A stretch of DNA of 64,000 bases. It comes from Flavobacterium sp. J49 (lineage in GTDB: Bacteria > Bacteroidota > Bacteroidia > Flavobacteriales > Flavobacteriaceae). Positions within the stretch are counted from its first letter, which is position 1, and each line of letters begins with the position of its first letter. The position numbers were made by a program, and so were the translations under genes. The stretch is taken from positions 1 through 64,000 of the forward strand of contig NZ_JAAQQU010000102.1 in the NCBI RefSeq assembly GCF_011742145.1, given 5' to 3'. Shown in pieces: positions 1 through 6,637 of the stretch. Below the pieces are notes generated by a model, which worked only from the letters and a program-made list of their open reading frames with translations, made no database searches and was not told the origin of the DNA.

Positions 1-135
1 TAACGTGCCGCAGATTGCTACAGTTGCGACGATTTATTACTGTTGATTACAAATATAAAATTCCTTTTTGAGTTTTCGGAGAAAACTCGGGATAATCCCA
101 AGCCACGCAATTGTTGCAAACTGCTGTTATAAGCC
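1..135 (-). other. attC-like recombination site of cassette B
   Basis: An imperfect inverted repeat with its outer arms at 1-27 and 107-135. On the minus strand it begins with an R''-like box ending in AAC (complement of 126-135) and ends with an R'-like CGTTA at the window edge. The last bases of the R'' box, GGCTTATAA, are the exact complement of the first bases of the cassette it closes (657 downward), as expected for an integron cassette that was once a circle. An internal hairpin at 70-88 and a GGG/CCC hairpin at 89-99 are shared with the second site. The left end is cut by the window. Confidence 0.8.
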
Positions 136-657
136 GTTTATTCAGTTATTATTAAGCCACTTTCTTTGTCAAAGTTTTCCCTTTCAGATTCTGTCATTCT
201 GTTTCTTAATAATCTAATTGTATATCCGCCGTGTAATTTTGAACCTTTCACAAACATCCAATCACTAACTTCATTTTTATTAATTTCTACGGTGTCACCA
301 ACTTTAATTCCTTTAATTTTTTCCGGTAGATTATTTACAACGCCAATATACTTTCCATTTTCCACGCTAACATAGTCAACCCAAATATGTTCTGCGGTTT
401 CATTTTCGACAAAACGTTTTTTCAAACCAAAGTATGTGAAAACACGGCTGTTATTTTTTACTGCATAATCAAAACTATCTAAAGTTTTTTTGGCGGTTTC
501 AATTGCCATATTCATTTCAGCGTCGTCACTTTGGACGCCATAAATTGTCGGTTCGTTTTCGCGCTCAATTTTGTTTTTTGAATTACAACTAAGAACGCTA
601 ATTGCGATTATTAATATTAATATTCTTGTATGCAGATTTTTCATAAATGGCTTATAA
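4..657 (-). mobile_element. Integron-type gene cassette B
   Basis: A 654-bp unit running from one predicted G^TT cleavage point (between 658 and 657) to the next (between 4 and 3). It holds one promoterless gene whose ATG lies 13 bases inside the cassette start, followed by its own attC-like site. This compact one-gene, one-site layout is typical of integron cassettes. Mobility is inferred; only the boundaries and complementarity are seen. Confidence 0.75.
138..644 (-). CDS. DUF2314 (YegJ-like) lipoprotein, cassette-borne
   Basis: A 168-residue protein with a lipoprotein signal peptide; the lipobox cysteine is in VLSC at about residue 20. The mature part matches DUF2314 as I recall it: an early MNMAIETAKKTL helix, the AEHIWVDYV strand, a KVGDTVEINKNEVSDWM segment and a closing GGYTIRLLR. 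The function of the family is unknown. The start is the only ATG and follows the cassette boundary directly, with no room for a promoter, so transcription probably comes from upstream. The stop codon lies just outside the attC R'' box. A small secreted or lipoprotein cargo is common in integron cassettes. Confidence 0.75.
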   Translation of the reverse strand: MKNLHTRILILIIAISVLSCNSKNKIERENEPTIYGVQSDDAEMNMAIETAKKTLDSFDYAVKNNSRVFTYFGLKKRFVENETAEHIWVDYVSVENGKYIGVVNNLPEKIKGIKVGDTVEINKNEVSDWMFVKGSKLHGGYTIRLLRNRMTESERENFDKESGLIITE

Positions 658-788
658 CGTTCCGCAGCTTGTAACAGTTGCGACGATTAATTACTGATGT
701 TACCAAAGTTAAAATTACTTTTTGAATTTTCGAAGAAAATTCGGGAAAAACCCAAGCTTAGCAATTGTTACAAACTGCTGTTAGCGGT
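651..788 (-). other. attC-like recombination site of cassette A
   Basis: A 138-bp imperfect inverted repeat (arms 651-681 and 761-788). The R'' box (complement of 780-788) reads CCGCTAAC and is complementary to the start of its own cassette at 1343. The R' box reads CGTTATAAG at the junction with cassette B. Compared with the site at 1-135, an arm pair changes T-A to C-G and the inner hairpin (724-742) changes A-T to G-C, so the fold rather than the sequence is conserved. The stop codon of the upstream gene lies inside this site. Confidence 0.82.
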
Positions 789-1343
789 AGTTTTTTTATA
801 CAGTTCCTTAATTTCCTTTTCTTTTTCACTTTCCATTTTCAGGCCATTTTTTAGTAATCTGTCTAAAATTCCCAAACAACCTGGATTTTTATTTTTTGCA
901 CCGTCCATTAAATATTTTAAAATAAAATCTTGCTTGCTTTTATCGAGTTTAAAAAACTGCTTTTCATCTCTTCCTTTATTTTGAGTATCTAAAAACCAAA
1001 AGTAAATTACTACACGAGCATTGTCGCAATTATATTTGTCTGCCATTATAATAGCTACAGGTAACAATTCATAATATTCAAATCGAGTGTTACCATAATG
1101 ATCTACTAAGTTTCCAAATGCTTCAAAGTCACCATTTTCAACGCATCTTTTTTTCAATTCCGAAACTTTTTCCAAACTGAAATAACGTTGGTTTTCTTCT
1201 TTTTTGGCTAAGGGTTTCTTTGCAACAGGTTTTTCCGTCGAATTGTTACAACTGATAATTGTAATAACCATTAATAACACAAATAGGTTTTTCATTGGTG
1301 TATTTATTGCAAATGTTGTTAAGATGGAAAAAATTACCGCTAA
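658..1343 (-). mobile_element. Integron-type gene cassette A
   Basis: A 686-bp unit between the cleavage point at the attI-like junction (1344/1343) and the one at 658/657. It carries one lipoprotein gene and one attC-like site. Its first bases, TTAGCGGTA on the minus strand, are the reverse complement of the R'' box at its far end, the diagnostic relation for a formerly circular cassette. It is the first cassette after the recombinase. Confidence 0.78.
768..1295 (-). CDS. Hypothetical lipoprotein, first cassette of the array
   Basis: A 175-residue protein that I do not recognise. It has a lipoprotein signal peptide (MKNLFVLLMVITIISC, lipobox cysteine at about residue 16), then a lysine-rich linker and a helical domain. 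The last nine codons and the stop lie inside the attC-like site, so the C-terminal residues TTANSSL are written by recombination-site sequence. That overlap is typical of compact cassette genes. No promoter is evident between it and the recombinase gene upstream, which runs in the same direction. Confidence 0.72.
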   Translation of the reverse strand: MKNLFVLLMVITIISCNNSTEKPVAKKPLAKKEENQRYFSLEKVSELKKRCVENGDFEAFGNLVDHYGNTRFEYYELLPVAIIMADKYNCDNARVVIYFWFLDTQNKGRDEKQFFKLDKSKQDFILKYLMDGAKNKNPGCLGILDRLLKNGLKMESEKEKEIKELYKKTTANSSL

Positions 1344-1420
1344 CTAGCTTATATGTATAAACAAATCATACTTATCCGTCCAAATTGGGTGGTATAGGTA
1401 TGAGTGGTGTCATACTTATG
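1344..1420 (-). promoter_or_regulatory. Candidate attI-like insertion site
   Basis: The junction GTTAGCGG (complement of 1337-1344) marks where the first cassette meets sequence next to the recombinase gene. Beside it are a direct repeat of TCATACTTAT (1366-1375 and 1410-1419) and an inverted repeat, GTATGA at 1398-1403 with TCATAC at 1410-1415. Paired repeats of this kind could be recombinase binding sites. The role is inferred from position. Confidence 0.5.
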
Positions 1421-1448
1421 GTTTGCTTTGGCTAATATATTAAAAATA

Positions 1449-2492
1449 TTACAAATCATCAAACGGACTCTTAATTTGTTGTAAACTTTTAGTACTTACA
1501 TGCGTGTAGATTTCCGTGGTTTTGCTTCGGCTGTGTCCCAATAATTCCTGTATGTAACGCAAATCCGTGCCACTTTCCAACAAATGGGTAGCATAACTGT
1601 GACGCAACCAGTGAAGTGTGGCCGGTTTTGTGATGCCTGCTTTTTGTAAAGCTTGTTTAAAGGTTGATTGCAAACTCTGCTCCGAGTATTGTTCGCCTTT
1701 CACTTGTCCTTCAAACAACCAAATCTTGGGCTTGTAACATTTGTAATAATCCCGTAACAAATCCAAAACCCTCGGACTCAATGGTGCTATTCTGTCCTTG
1801 TTACCCTTGGCTTGTATGATTTTTACAATATTCCGCTTCGAATCGATGTCGCTAAGCTTTAAGGTAAGCAGTTCCTTTCTTCGCAAACCGCAACTGTAAA
1901 TCAAGCACAACATCGCTCTGTGCTTAATGTTGCCATGCGCTTCCAAAATTTGTTTGACTTCTTCTTTGCTCAAAACATTGGGCAATACTTTGGCACGCTT
2001 CGGTCGATGGATACTTTCAATCTCAATTTTCCGATCCTGAACCGTGCTGAAAAACAACTTAATCGCACTCACCACTTGGTTCTGATAGGAAGCCGAAAGA
2101 TTGTTCTTTAAAATGTATTCGTTATTGTATAAAATAACGTCGTCATTGGTAATATCAGAAGGACGTTTTTGATTGAAGAAAACCAAAAAGGATTTCGCCG
2201 CATCCATATAAACCGCAAGCGTATTTTCGCTGTACCGTTTTGATCGAAGCCAGCGCTTGAAATTTTCCAAACTCCTCAAACCTTCTGCATTGGGCGAGAG
2301 TTCGGTCAATGTCCGCAGTCCCAATTGTTTTCGGTTCTCCTCCGTGTCGGGCAAGTGCCAATACCCATTCGTTTGACTCCATCGCGCACCGGAAAAACTT
2401 TTAATCCAGGTAATTAGAGTCTCGTCTTTTTCAAACCAAACACCAATACGCATTTCGCCTTTGTACTTTACTATTTTGGCACTCCATTTCAT
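1449..2492 (-). CDS. Tyrosine recombinase (XerC/D- and integron-integrase-like)
   Basis: A 347-residue tyrosine recombinase. Residues 1-65 form an extra N-terminal domain, about 73-155 a SAM-like core-binding domain, and 170-340 the catalytic domain. The catalytic set is complete: R204 (GLRRKEL), K229 (AKGNKDR), H294 and R297 (HWLRHSYATHLL), H320 (LLGH) and Y329 (IYTH). The segment AGITKPATLHWLRHS resembles IntI proteins, but the stretch between the catalytic lysine and HxxR is too short to hold the extra domain that marks classical IntI. It is transcribed toward the cassettes. It probably inserts and excises them; a Xer-like or element integrase is the alternative. Confidence 0.85.
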   Translation of the reverse strand: MKWSAKIVKYKGEMRIGVWFEKDETLITWIKSFSGARWSQTNGYWHLPDTEENRKQLGLRTLTELSPNAEGLRSLENFKRWLRSKRYSENTLAVYMDAAKSFLVFFNQKRPSDITNDDVILYNNEYILKNNLSASYQNQVVSAIKLFFSTVQDRKIEIESIHRPKRAKVLPNVLSKEEVKQILEAHGNIKHRAMLCLIYSCGLRRKELLTLKLSDIDSKRNIVKIIQAKGNKDRIAPLSPRVLDLLRDYYKCYKPKIWLFEGQVKGEQYSEQSLQSTFKQALQKAGITKPATLHWLRHSYATHLLESGTDLRYIQELLGHSRSKTTEIYTHVSTKSLQQIKSPFDDL

Positions 2493-2590
2493 AAACAGAA
2501 ATTAAATAGGAATAAAGATACAATAAAATGGAATAGAATGTTTTAAAATTGTAAGTTATTTTTTCTTTTATAAAAAAGTACCAAAAGTCA

Positions 2591-2680
2591 TCCGAAGCGC
2601 TCTTTTACCGTTCCGAAAGCCATAAATGGTTGTCCGAAAAGTAAAATGAATAGTCCGAAAAGCATTCGAAACAGTCCGAA
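2591..2680. repeat. Five-copy 21-bp tandem array with TCCGAA core
   Basis: TCCGAA occurs at 2591, 2612, 2633, 2654 and 2675, each exactly 21 bp apart, with diverged sequence between. Read on the minus strand the array is open and encodes a heptad with Phe-Gly every seven residues, but it has no plausible start. It lies about 100-190 bp upstream of the recombinase start and just downstream of the DUF3788 stop. Confidence 0.85.
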
Positions 2681-2739
2681 GCTCGTTCTTAGGCTGGCAA
2701 GGCTTGGAAATGCTCTAAAATTGGTTTTGGGGCGAAAAA

Positions 2740-3156
2740 TCAATGCGCTATTTTTATCGCAATCAATTTTAGGATGTCTTCGGTAGTTTTTGCCTCTTTG
2801 ATGTCTATTCTAATGCCACGACCTTCCGCATAAACTTTGGCTGCTTGAAGTTCGTTTTTGATAGCATCGGCAATGTCGCTTTCCAGGATGGTATCGGTGG
2901 CTTTTTGGCCAAATACAAAAGCTACTTTAAAGAATTTATCACGGGGCAATAGGTAAATGATGATTCTTTTTTTATCCTTAATTCTAAAACTCCAACCGAA
3001 TTTTTCACTGGCAAAAGACCATTCTTCGATAGCATTAGGATATAATTTTTTGGTGTGCTCCGCAAAAGTTTGCCAATACACATAGGTCTCGCCCAAAGCT
3101 TCTTGAAGTTGGGTTATGGTTGGGATTTCCGATTTTTGGGTGAAAATACTTTTCAT
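2740..3156 (-). CDS. DUF3788 family protein
   Basis: A 138-residue cytosolic protein without signal peptide. The pattern W-SFASEKFGWSFRIKDKKR-IIYLLP-F-VAFVFGQKA matches DUF3788, a family of unknown function common in Bacteroidota and Firmicutes. The start ATG overlaps by one base a TAA that ends a fossil copy of the uvrB 3' end (3156-3222). The gene was therefore probably once translationally coupled directly behind uvrB, before another gene came between them. Confidence 0.75.
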   Translation of the reverse strand: MKSIFTQKSEIPTITQLQEALGETYVYWQTFAEHTKKLYPNAIEEWSFASEKFGWSFRIKDKKRIIIYLLPRDKFFKVAFVFGQKATDTILESDIADAIKNELQAAKVYAEGRGIRIDIKEAKTTEDILKLIAIKIAH

Positions 3157-3222
3157 TACACAGTGGCCAATTTGTTTTGCAACGCCTGAATTTCATCGCG
3201 GTATTTGGCGGCATTAAGTTCG
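3156..3222 (-). pseudogene. uvrB: Relict of the uvrB 3' end (UVR motif fragment)
   Basis: On the minus strand this stretch reads AAKYRDEIQALQNKLATV and a stop. It matches the last residues of the intact uvrB ending at 4163 (AAKYRDEIQALQSKLSIT), with about 40 bp almost identical in DNA. It has no start or upstream coding sequence. Its TAA overlaps the ATG of the DUF3788 gene. It is best read as the original uvrB tail left behind when DNA carrying the 3324-4157 gene recombined into the locus. Confidence 0.85.
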
Positions 3223-3323
3223 TTATTGATTAAGCAATGTTGTTTACTCTAAAAAACTTCTGTCTAGATAATTTCTGCTTGGTTTTGCTAAAAATATTTC
3301 AAGAATACTTGAATTGCTAAGCT

Positions 3324-4157
3324 TTAAAATTGATATCCAATTCTGATTAGAGGTGATACTTTTGTCCAATTCCACTGATTGACGTCATAATTTATATCGC
3401 CATATAATTTAGCATGTTCATAATAGTCTTGAGAAGGTACATAATACTCTGAAGTTTCAACTCGGGTCGATTTGTCGTTTGTAAATGTCTTCATAAAATA
3501 CACCTGGAGTTCAGCTGCAACCACTAAATTTTTAGTAATGGCATATTGTGGTTTAAAAACCGGACCCAATCCAAAACCATAAATCTTCCCAATCCTGTCG
3601 TCAACAGTTATAATTTGATGGGAAAAGGTGCTGTTGTCAATCAAGTTTGTGATATGAGAATCGTAATCATAATCTCCACTTCCTTCCAAATAATAAACAG
3701 AAGCCAGGTCAATTCCAAAGTCAAAATCAAAATTATTGGCCAAATGGATGCGCTTCGCAATACCTACAAAAACATTGATATGGTTCTGGCTATAGTGGTA
3801 GTTTTGATTTAGATTTATTTTGGTATTCTCATTGGTATTGATGTACTCAAAATCCTGATGCTCCTTAACTTCTCTTATAGTAATTCCCAATCTTGTCCGG
3901 AAAACAACGTCATTTTTAATCCTTTCGAAGCTAATTCCAAAAGCATTTGAAAACGAATTTCTTGAATAATTGTTCCTTTCGGTTGGATAAGTGGACAATA
4001 ACCAATCATCATTATAAAACTCCCTAAGTGAATTTTGAATGGGTTGATAAAACTCAATAGAAATTGTGTTTTTCTTTTTGGTTTCTGGCTTTGTTGTTTC
4101 CTGAGCGGAAATATTGCAGGCGATTAGAATGAGGATTAAAGAGAATTGTTTTACCAT
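3324..4157 (-). CDS. Outer-membrane beta-barrel protein, hypothetical
   Basis: A 277-residue protein with a signal peptide (hydrophobic residues 4-16, cleavage after NISAQ). The mature part has alternating aromatic strands ending in an aromatic residue (PLIRIGYQF), as in small outer-membrane beta-barrels. I recognise no specific family. Its ATG is 5 bases after the uvrB stop, so the two are probably co-transcribed. The uvrB fossil downstream suggests that this gene was inserted between uvrB and the DUF3788 gene together with a new uvrB tail. Confidence 0.7.
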   Translation of the reverse strand: MVKQFSLILILIACNISAQETTKPETKKKNTISIEFYQPIQNSLREFYNDDWLLSTYPTERNNYSRNSFSNAFGISFERIKNDVVFRTRLGITIREVKEHQDFEYINTNENTKINLNQNYHYSQNHINVFVGIAKRIHLANNFDFDFGIDLASVYYLEGSGDYDYDSHITNLIDNSTFSHQIITVDDRIGKIYGFGLGPVFKPQYAITKNLVVAAELQVYFMKTFTNDKSTRVETSEYYVPSQDYYEHAKLYGDINYDVNQWNWTKVSPLIRIGYQF

Positions 4158-4162
4158 AATTC

Positions 4163-6160
4163 TTATGTTATTGATAGTTTACTTTGCAACGCCTGAATTT
4201 CATCACGATATTTGGCGGCTTGCATGAAGTCTAAATCTTTGGCCGCTTTTTCCATGGCTTTTCGGGCTTCACGGATTTTCTTTTCGATTTCGGATTTGGA
4301 TAGATACAGACTTTCCGGCTCGGCGGCTTTGGCAACTTTGTCTTCAAAATATTGGGTCGAAACCGAATTGCCGCTCAAAGCATTGCCCAAACTTTTGTTC
4401 AAAGCTTTCGGTTCCAAACCGTGAAGCGTGTTATAATCCATTTGCTTGCCGCGACGGTAATTGGTTTCGTCTATGGTTTTCTGCATTGAAGCCGTGATTT
4501 TATCTGCATACATAATCGCTTTTCCGTTCACGTTTCGTGCGGCACGACCTACCGTTTGGGTCAACGAACGATGACTGCGCAAGAAACCTTCTTTATCAGC
4601 ATCCAAAATCGCGACCAAAGATACTTCGGGTAAATCCAATCCTTCGCGCAATAAGTTTACGCCAATCAACACATCGAATAAACCTTTGCGCAAATCCTGC
4701 ATAATCTCCACGCGTTCCAAAGTATCCACATCCGAGTGAATATAGCGACAGCGAATGGAAACTTTGGTTAAATATTTCGTCAGTTCTTCCGCCATTCTTT
4801 TGGTTAAAGTGGTGACCAAAACCCGTTCATCGACTTCACAACGTTGCTGAATTTCTTCGATTAAATCGTCAATTTGGTTCAAACTCGGCCGCACTTCAAT
4901 AATCGGGTCTAATAAACCCGTTGGGCGAATGACTTGCTCTACATAAATGCCTTCAGACTTTTGTAATTCATAATCTGCAGGCGTCGCCGAAACATAAACC
5001 ACTTGGTTTTGCATGCTTTCAAATTCCTCAAACTTTAGCGGACGGTTGTCCATAGCAGCGGGCAATCGGAAACCGTATTCCACCAAATTTTCTTTCCGAC
5101 TTCGGTCACCGCCGTACATGGCGTGAACTTGCGAAATCGTTACGTGACTTTCGTCGACTACCATTAAGTAATCATCCGGAAAATAATCAAGCAAACAGAA
5201 CGGTCGCGTGCCCGGAAGACGGCGGTCTAAGTAGCGCGAATAATTTTCAATGCCGGAACAATAGCCTAATTCGCGTATCATTTCTAAATCGAAATTGGTG
5301 CGTTCTTCCAAGCGTTTGGCTTCGAGATGTTTACCGATTTCTTTAAAATAATCGACTTGTTTCACCAAATCTTGTTGGATATCCCAAATCGCCGCTTGTA
5401 AAACATCAGGCGACGTTACAAACATATTGGCGGGATAAATATTCAGTTTTTCGTAGCGTTCAAAAACTTTGGAAGTCTTAGGGTCGAAGGCTTCAATGTC
5501 TTCAATTTCGTCACCAAAGAAATGCACACGAAACGGTTCATCGGCATAACTCGGGAAGATTTCCACGGTGTCGCCTTTGATTCTGAAGGTTCCCGGAGTG
5601 AATTCTACTTCGGTTCTCGAGTATAAACTTTGGACCAAACGATGTAATAATTTGGTGCGTGAAATGATTTGGCCTTTGTCAATTGAAATCACATTCTTTT
5701 GAAACTCCACCGGATTTCCGATACCGTACAAACACGAAACCGAAGCAACTACTAACACATCACGTCGGCCTGATAATAGGGCAGAAGTAGTGCTCAAACG
5801 CAGTTTCTCTAATTCGTCATTGATAGACAAATCTTTTTCGATAAAAACACCGGTAACCGGAATGTAGGCTTCGGGTTGGTAATAGTCGTAATAGGATACA
5901 AAATACTGCACCGAATTGTTAGGGAAAAATTGCTTAAACTCAGAATACAACTGTGCAGCCAGGGTTTTATTGTGTGCCAAAACCAAAGTCGGTTTCTCCA
6001 CTTCCTGAATCACATTGGCCATAGTAAAGGTCTTTCCCGAACCGGTTACACCCAAAAGGGTTTGGTATTTTTCACCACTAACAATGCCTTTGACAAGTTT
6101 GTCAATCGCTTGGGGTTGATCGCCGGTAGGTTGGTATTCGGATACGACTTGGAATTTCAT
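4163..6160 (-). CDS. uvrB: Excinuclease ABC subunit B (UvrB)
   Basis: A 665-residue DNA-damage recognition helicase of nucleotide excision repair, usual length for the family. It accepts damaged DNA from UvrA and positions UvrC. Seen: Walker A GVTGSGKT at 37-44, the damage-probing beta-hairpin YYDYYQPEAYIP near 90-104, DESH near 338, helicase motifs VTTLTKRMAEELT and QTVGRAARN, and the C-terminal UVR motif. The last residues (SKLSIT) differ from the relict copy downstream. A heptamer array sits 9 bp upstream of the ATG. uvrA lies about 40 kb away in this window. Confidence 0.97.
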   Translation of the reverse strand: MKFQVVSEYQPTGDQPQAIDKLVKGIVSGEKYQTLLGVTGSGKTFTMANVIQEVEKPTLVLAHNKTLAAQLYSEFKQFFPNNSVQYFVSYYDYYQPEAYIPVTGVFIEKDLSINDELEKLRLSTTSALLSGRRDVLVVASVSCLYGIGNPVEFQKNVISIDKGQIISRTKLLHRLVQSLYSRTEVEFTPGTFRIKGDTVEIFPSYADEPFRVHFFGDEIEDIEAFDPKTSKVFERYEKLNIYPANMFVTSPDVLQAAIWDIQQDLVKQVDYFKEIGKHLEAKRLEERTNFDLEMIRELGYCSGIENYSRYLDRRLPGTRPFCLLDYFPDDYLMVVDESHVTISQVHAMYGGDRSRKENLVEYGFRLPAAMDNRPLKFEEFESMQNQVVYVSATPADYELQKSEGIYVEQVIRPTGLLDPIIEVRPSLNQIDDLIEEIQQRCEVDERVLVTTLTKRMAEELTKYLTKVSIRCRYIHSDVDTLERVEIMQDLRKGLFDVLIGVNLLREGLDLPEVSLVAILDADKEGFLRSHRSLTQTVGRAARNVNGKAIMYADKITASMQKTIDETNYRRGKQMDYNTLHGLEPKALNKSLGNALSGNSVSTQYFEDKVAKAAEPESLYLSKSEIEKKIREARKAMEKAAKDLDFMQAAKYRDEIQALQSKLSIT

Positions 6161-6168
6161 CTTTTAAG

Positions 6169-6196
6169 TACGATTTACGAAGTACAAAGTACGAAG
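6169..6196. repeat. Heptamer array (4 units, TACGAAG type)
   Basis: Four consecutive 7-mers, TACGATT, TACGAAG, TACAAAG and TACGAAG, fill the gap between the stop of the four-helix-bundle gene (6199) and the ATG of uvrB (6160). The array is thus the immediate leader of uvrB. The array at 6594-6635 is its inverse. Confidence 0.85.
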
Positions 6197-6198
6197 TT

Positions 6199-6570
6199 TT
6201 ATTTGGTTTGAATATTACTTTTTGTTGTTTTTATGGCCTCAACAATAATGGCTGTTAATTCTTTTGCCTCTTTCATTAAAGGTTGAAAAACAGCTTCTAA
6301 ATTTAACTTTTTCATTTGACAAACCTCAAAAAGTAACTCTAAAAAATAATCGCTTTCATCAATTTCTTCTTCAACAATTTTGAGTTTGTTTAAAAAATCT
6401 GCAGATGATTTAGCCCGTTGTGACGCTCTGTAATTGGCTCCGACTGAGCTTGAACTTCTGATTAATTGATTGATATAGGCATTGTACTCTCTCGTCTTTG
6501 GTAATTTTGAACATAGTATCCAACAATCCAAAGCAAACTTTTTCGTTCTTTGTTTCAAATCATTTGTCAT
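6199..6570 (-). CDS. Four-helix-bundle protein (23S rRNA intervening-sequence protein family)
   Basis: A 123-residue, all-helical protein of the family first found in 23S rRNA intervening sequences (TIGR02436). Diagnostic stretches are the early LKQRTKKFALDCW helix, INQLIRSSSSVGANYRAS and LKIVEEEIDESDYFLELL. The upstream in-frame start at 6600 would be GTG within a repeat array, so the ATG at 6570 is preferred. Here it is not in an rRNA gene but between uvrB and rlmF, flanked by mutually inverted heptamer arrays. Its role is unknown; RNA or nucleic-acid association is only a family-level guess. Confidence 0.88.
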   Translation of the reverse strand: MTNDLKQRTKKFALDCWILCSKLPKTREYNAYINQLIRSSSSVGANYRASQRAKSSADFLNKLKIVEEEIDESDYFLELLFEVCQMKKLNLEAVFQPLMKEAKELTAIIVEAIKTTKSNIQTK

Positions 6571-6593
6571 AGATATAAAATTAAAATTTCTAC

Positions 6594-6635
6594 TTACCAC
6601 TTCTCACTTCGTACTTCCCACTTCGTACTTCGTAC
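6594..6635. repeat. Heptamer array (6 units, TTCGTAC type)
   Basis: Six 7-mers (TTACCAC, TTCTCAC, TTCGTAC, TTCCCAC, TTCGTAC, TTCGTAC) between the rlmF stop (6638) and the four-helix-bundle gene start. The unit is the reverse complement of the array at 6169-6196. Confidence 0.85.
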
Positions 6636-6637
6636 TT

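Noticed and set aside
1-2492. Prophage or conjugative element explanation for the recombinase
   Set aside because: No phage, conjugation or transposon genes are near, and the flanking repeats follow the attC rule instead.
6199-6570. A 23S rRNA gene or intervening sequence around the four-helix-bundle gene
   Set aside because: No rRNA sequence is recognisable on either side; the neighbours are uvrB and rlmF.
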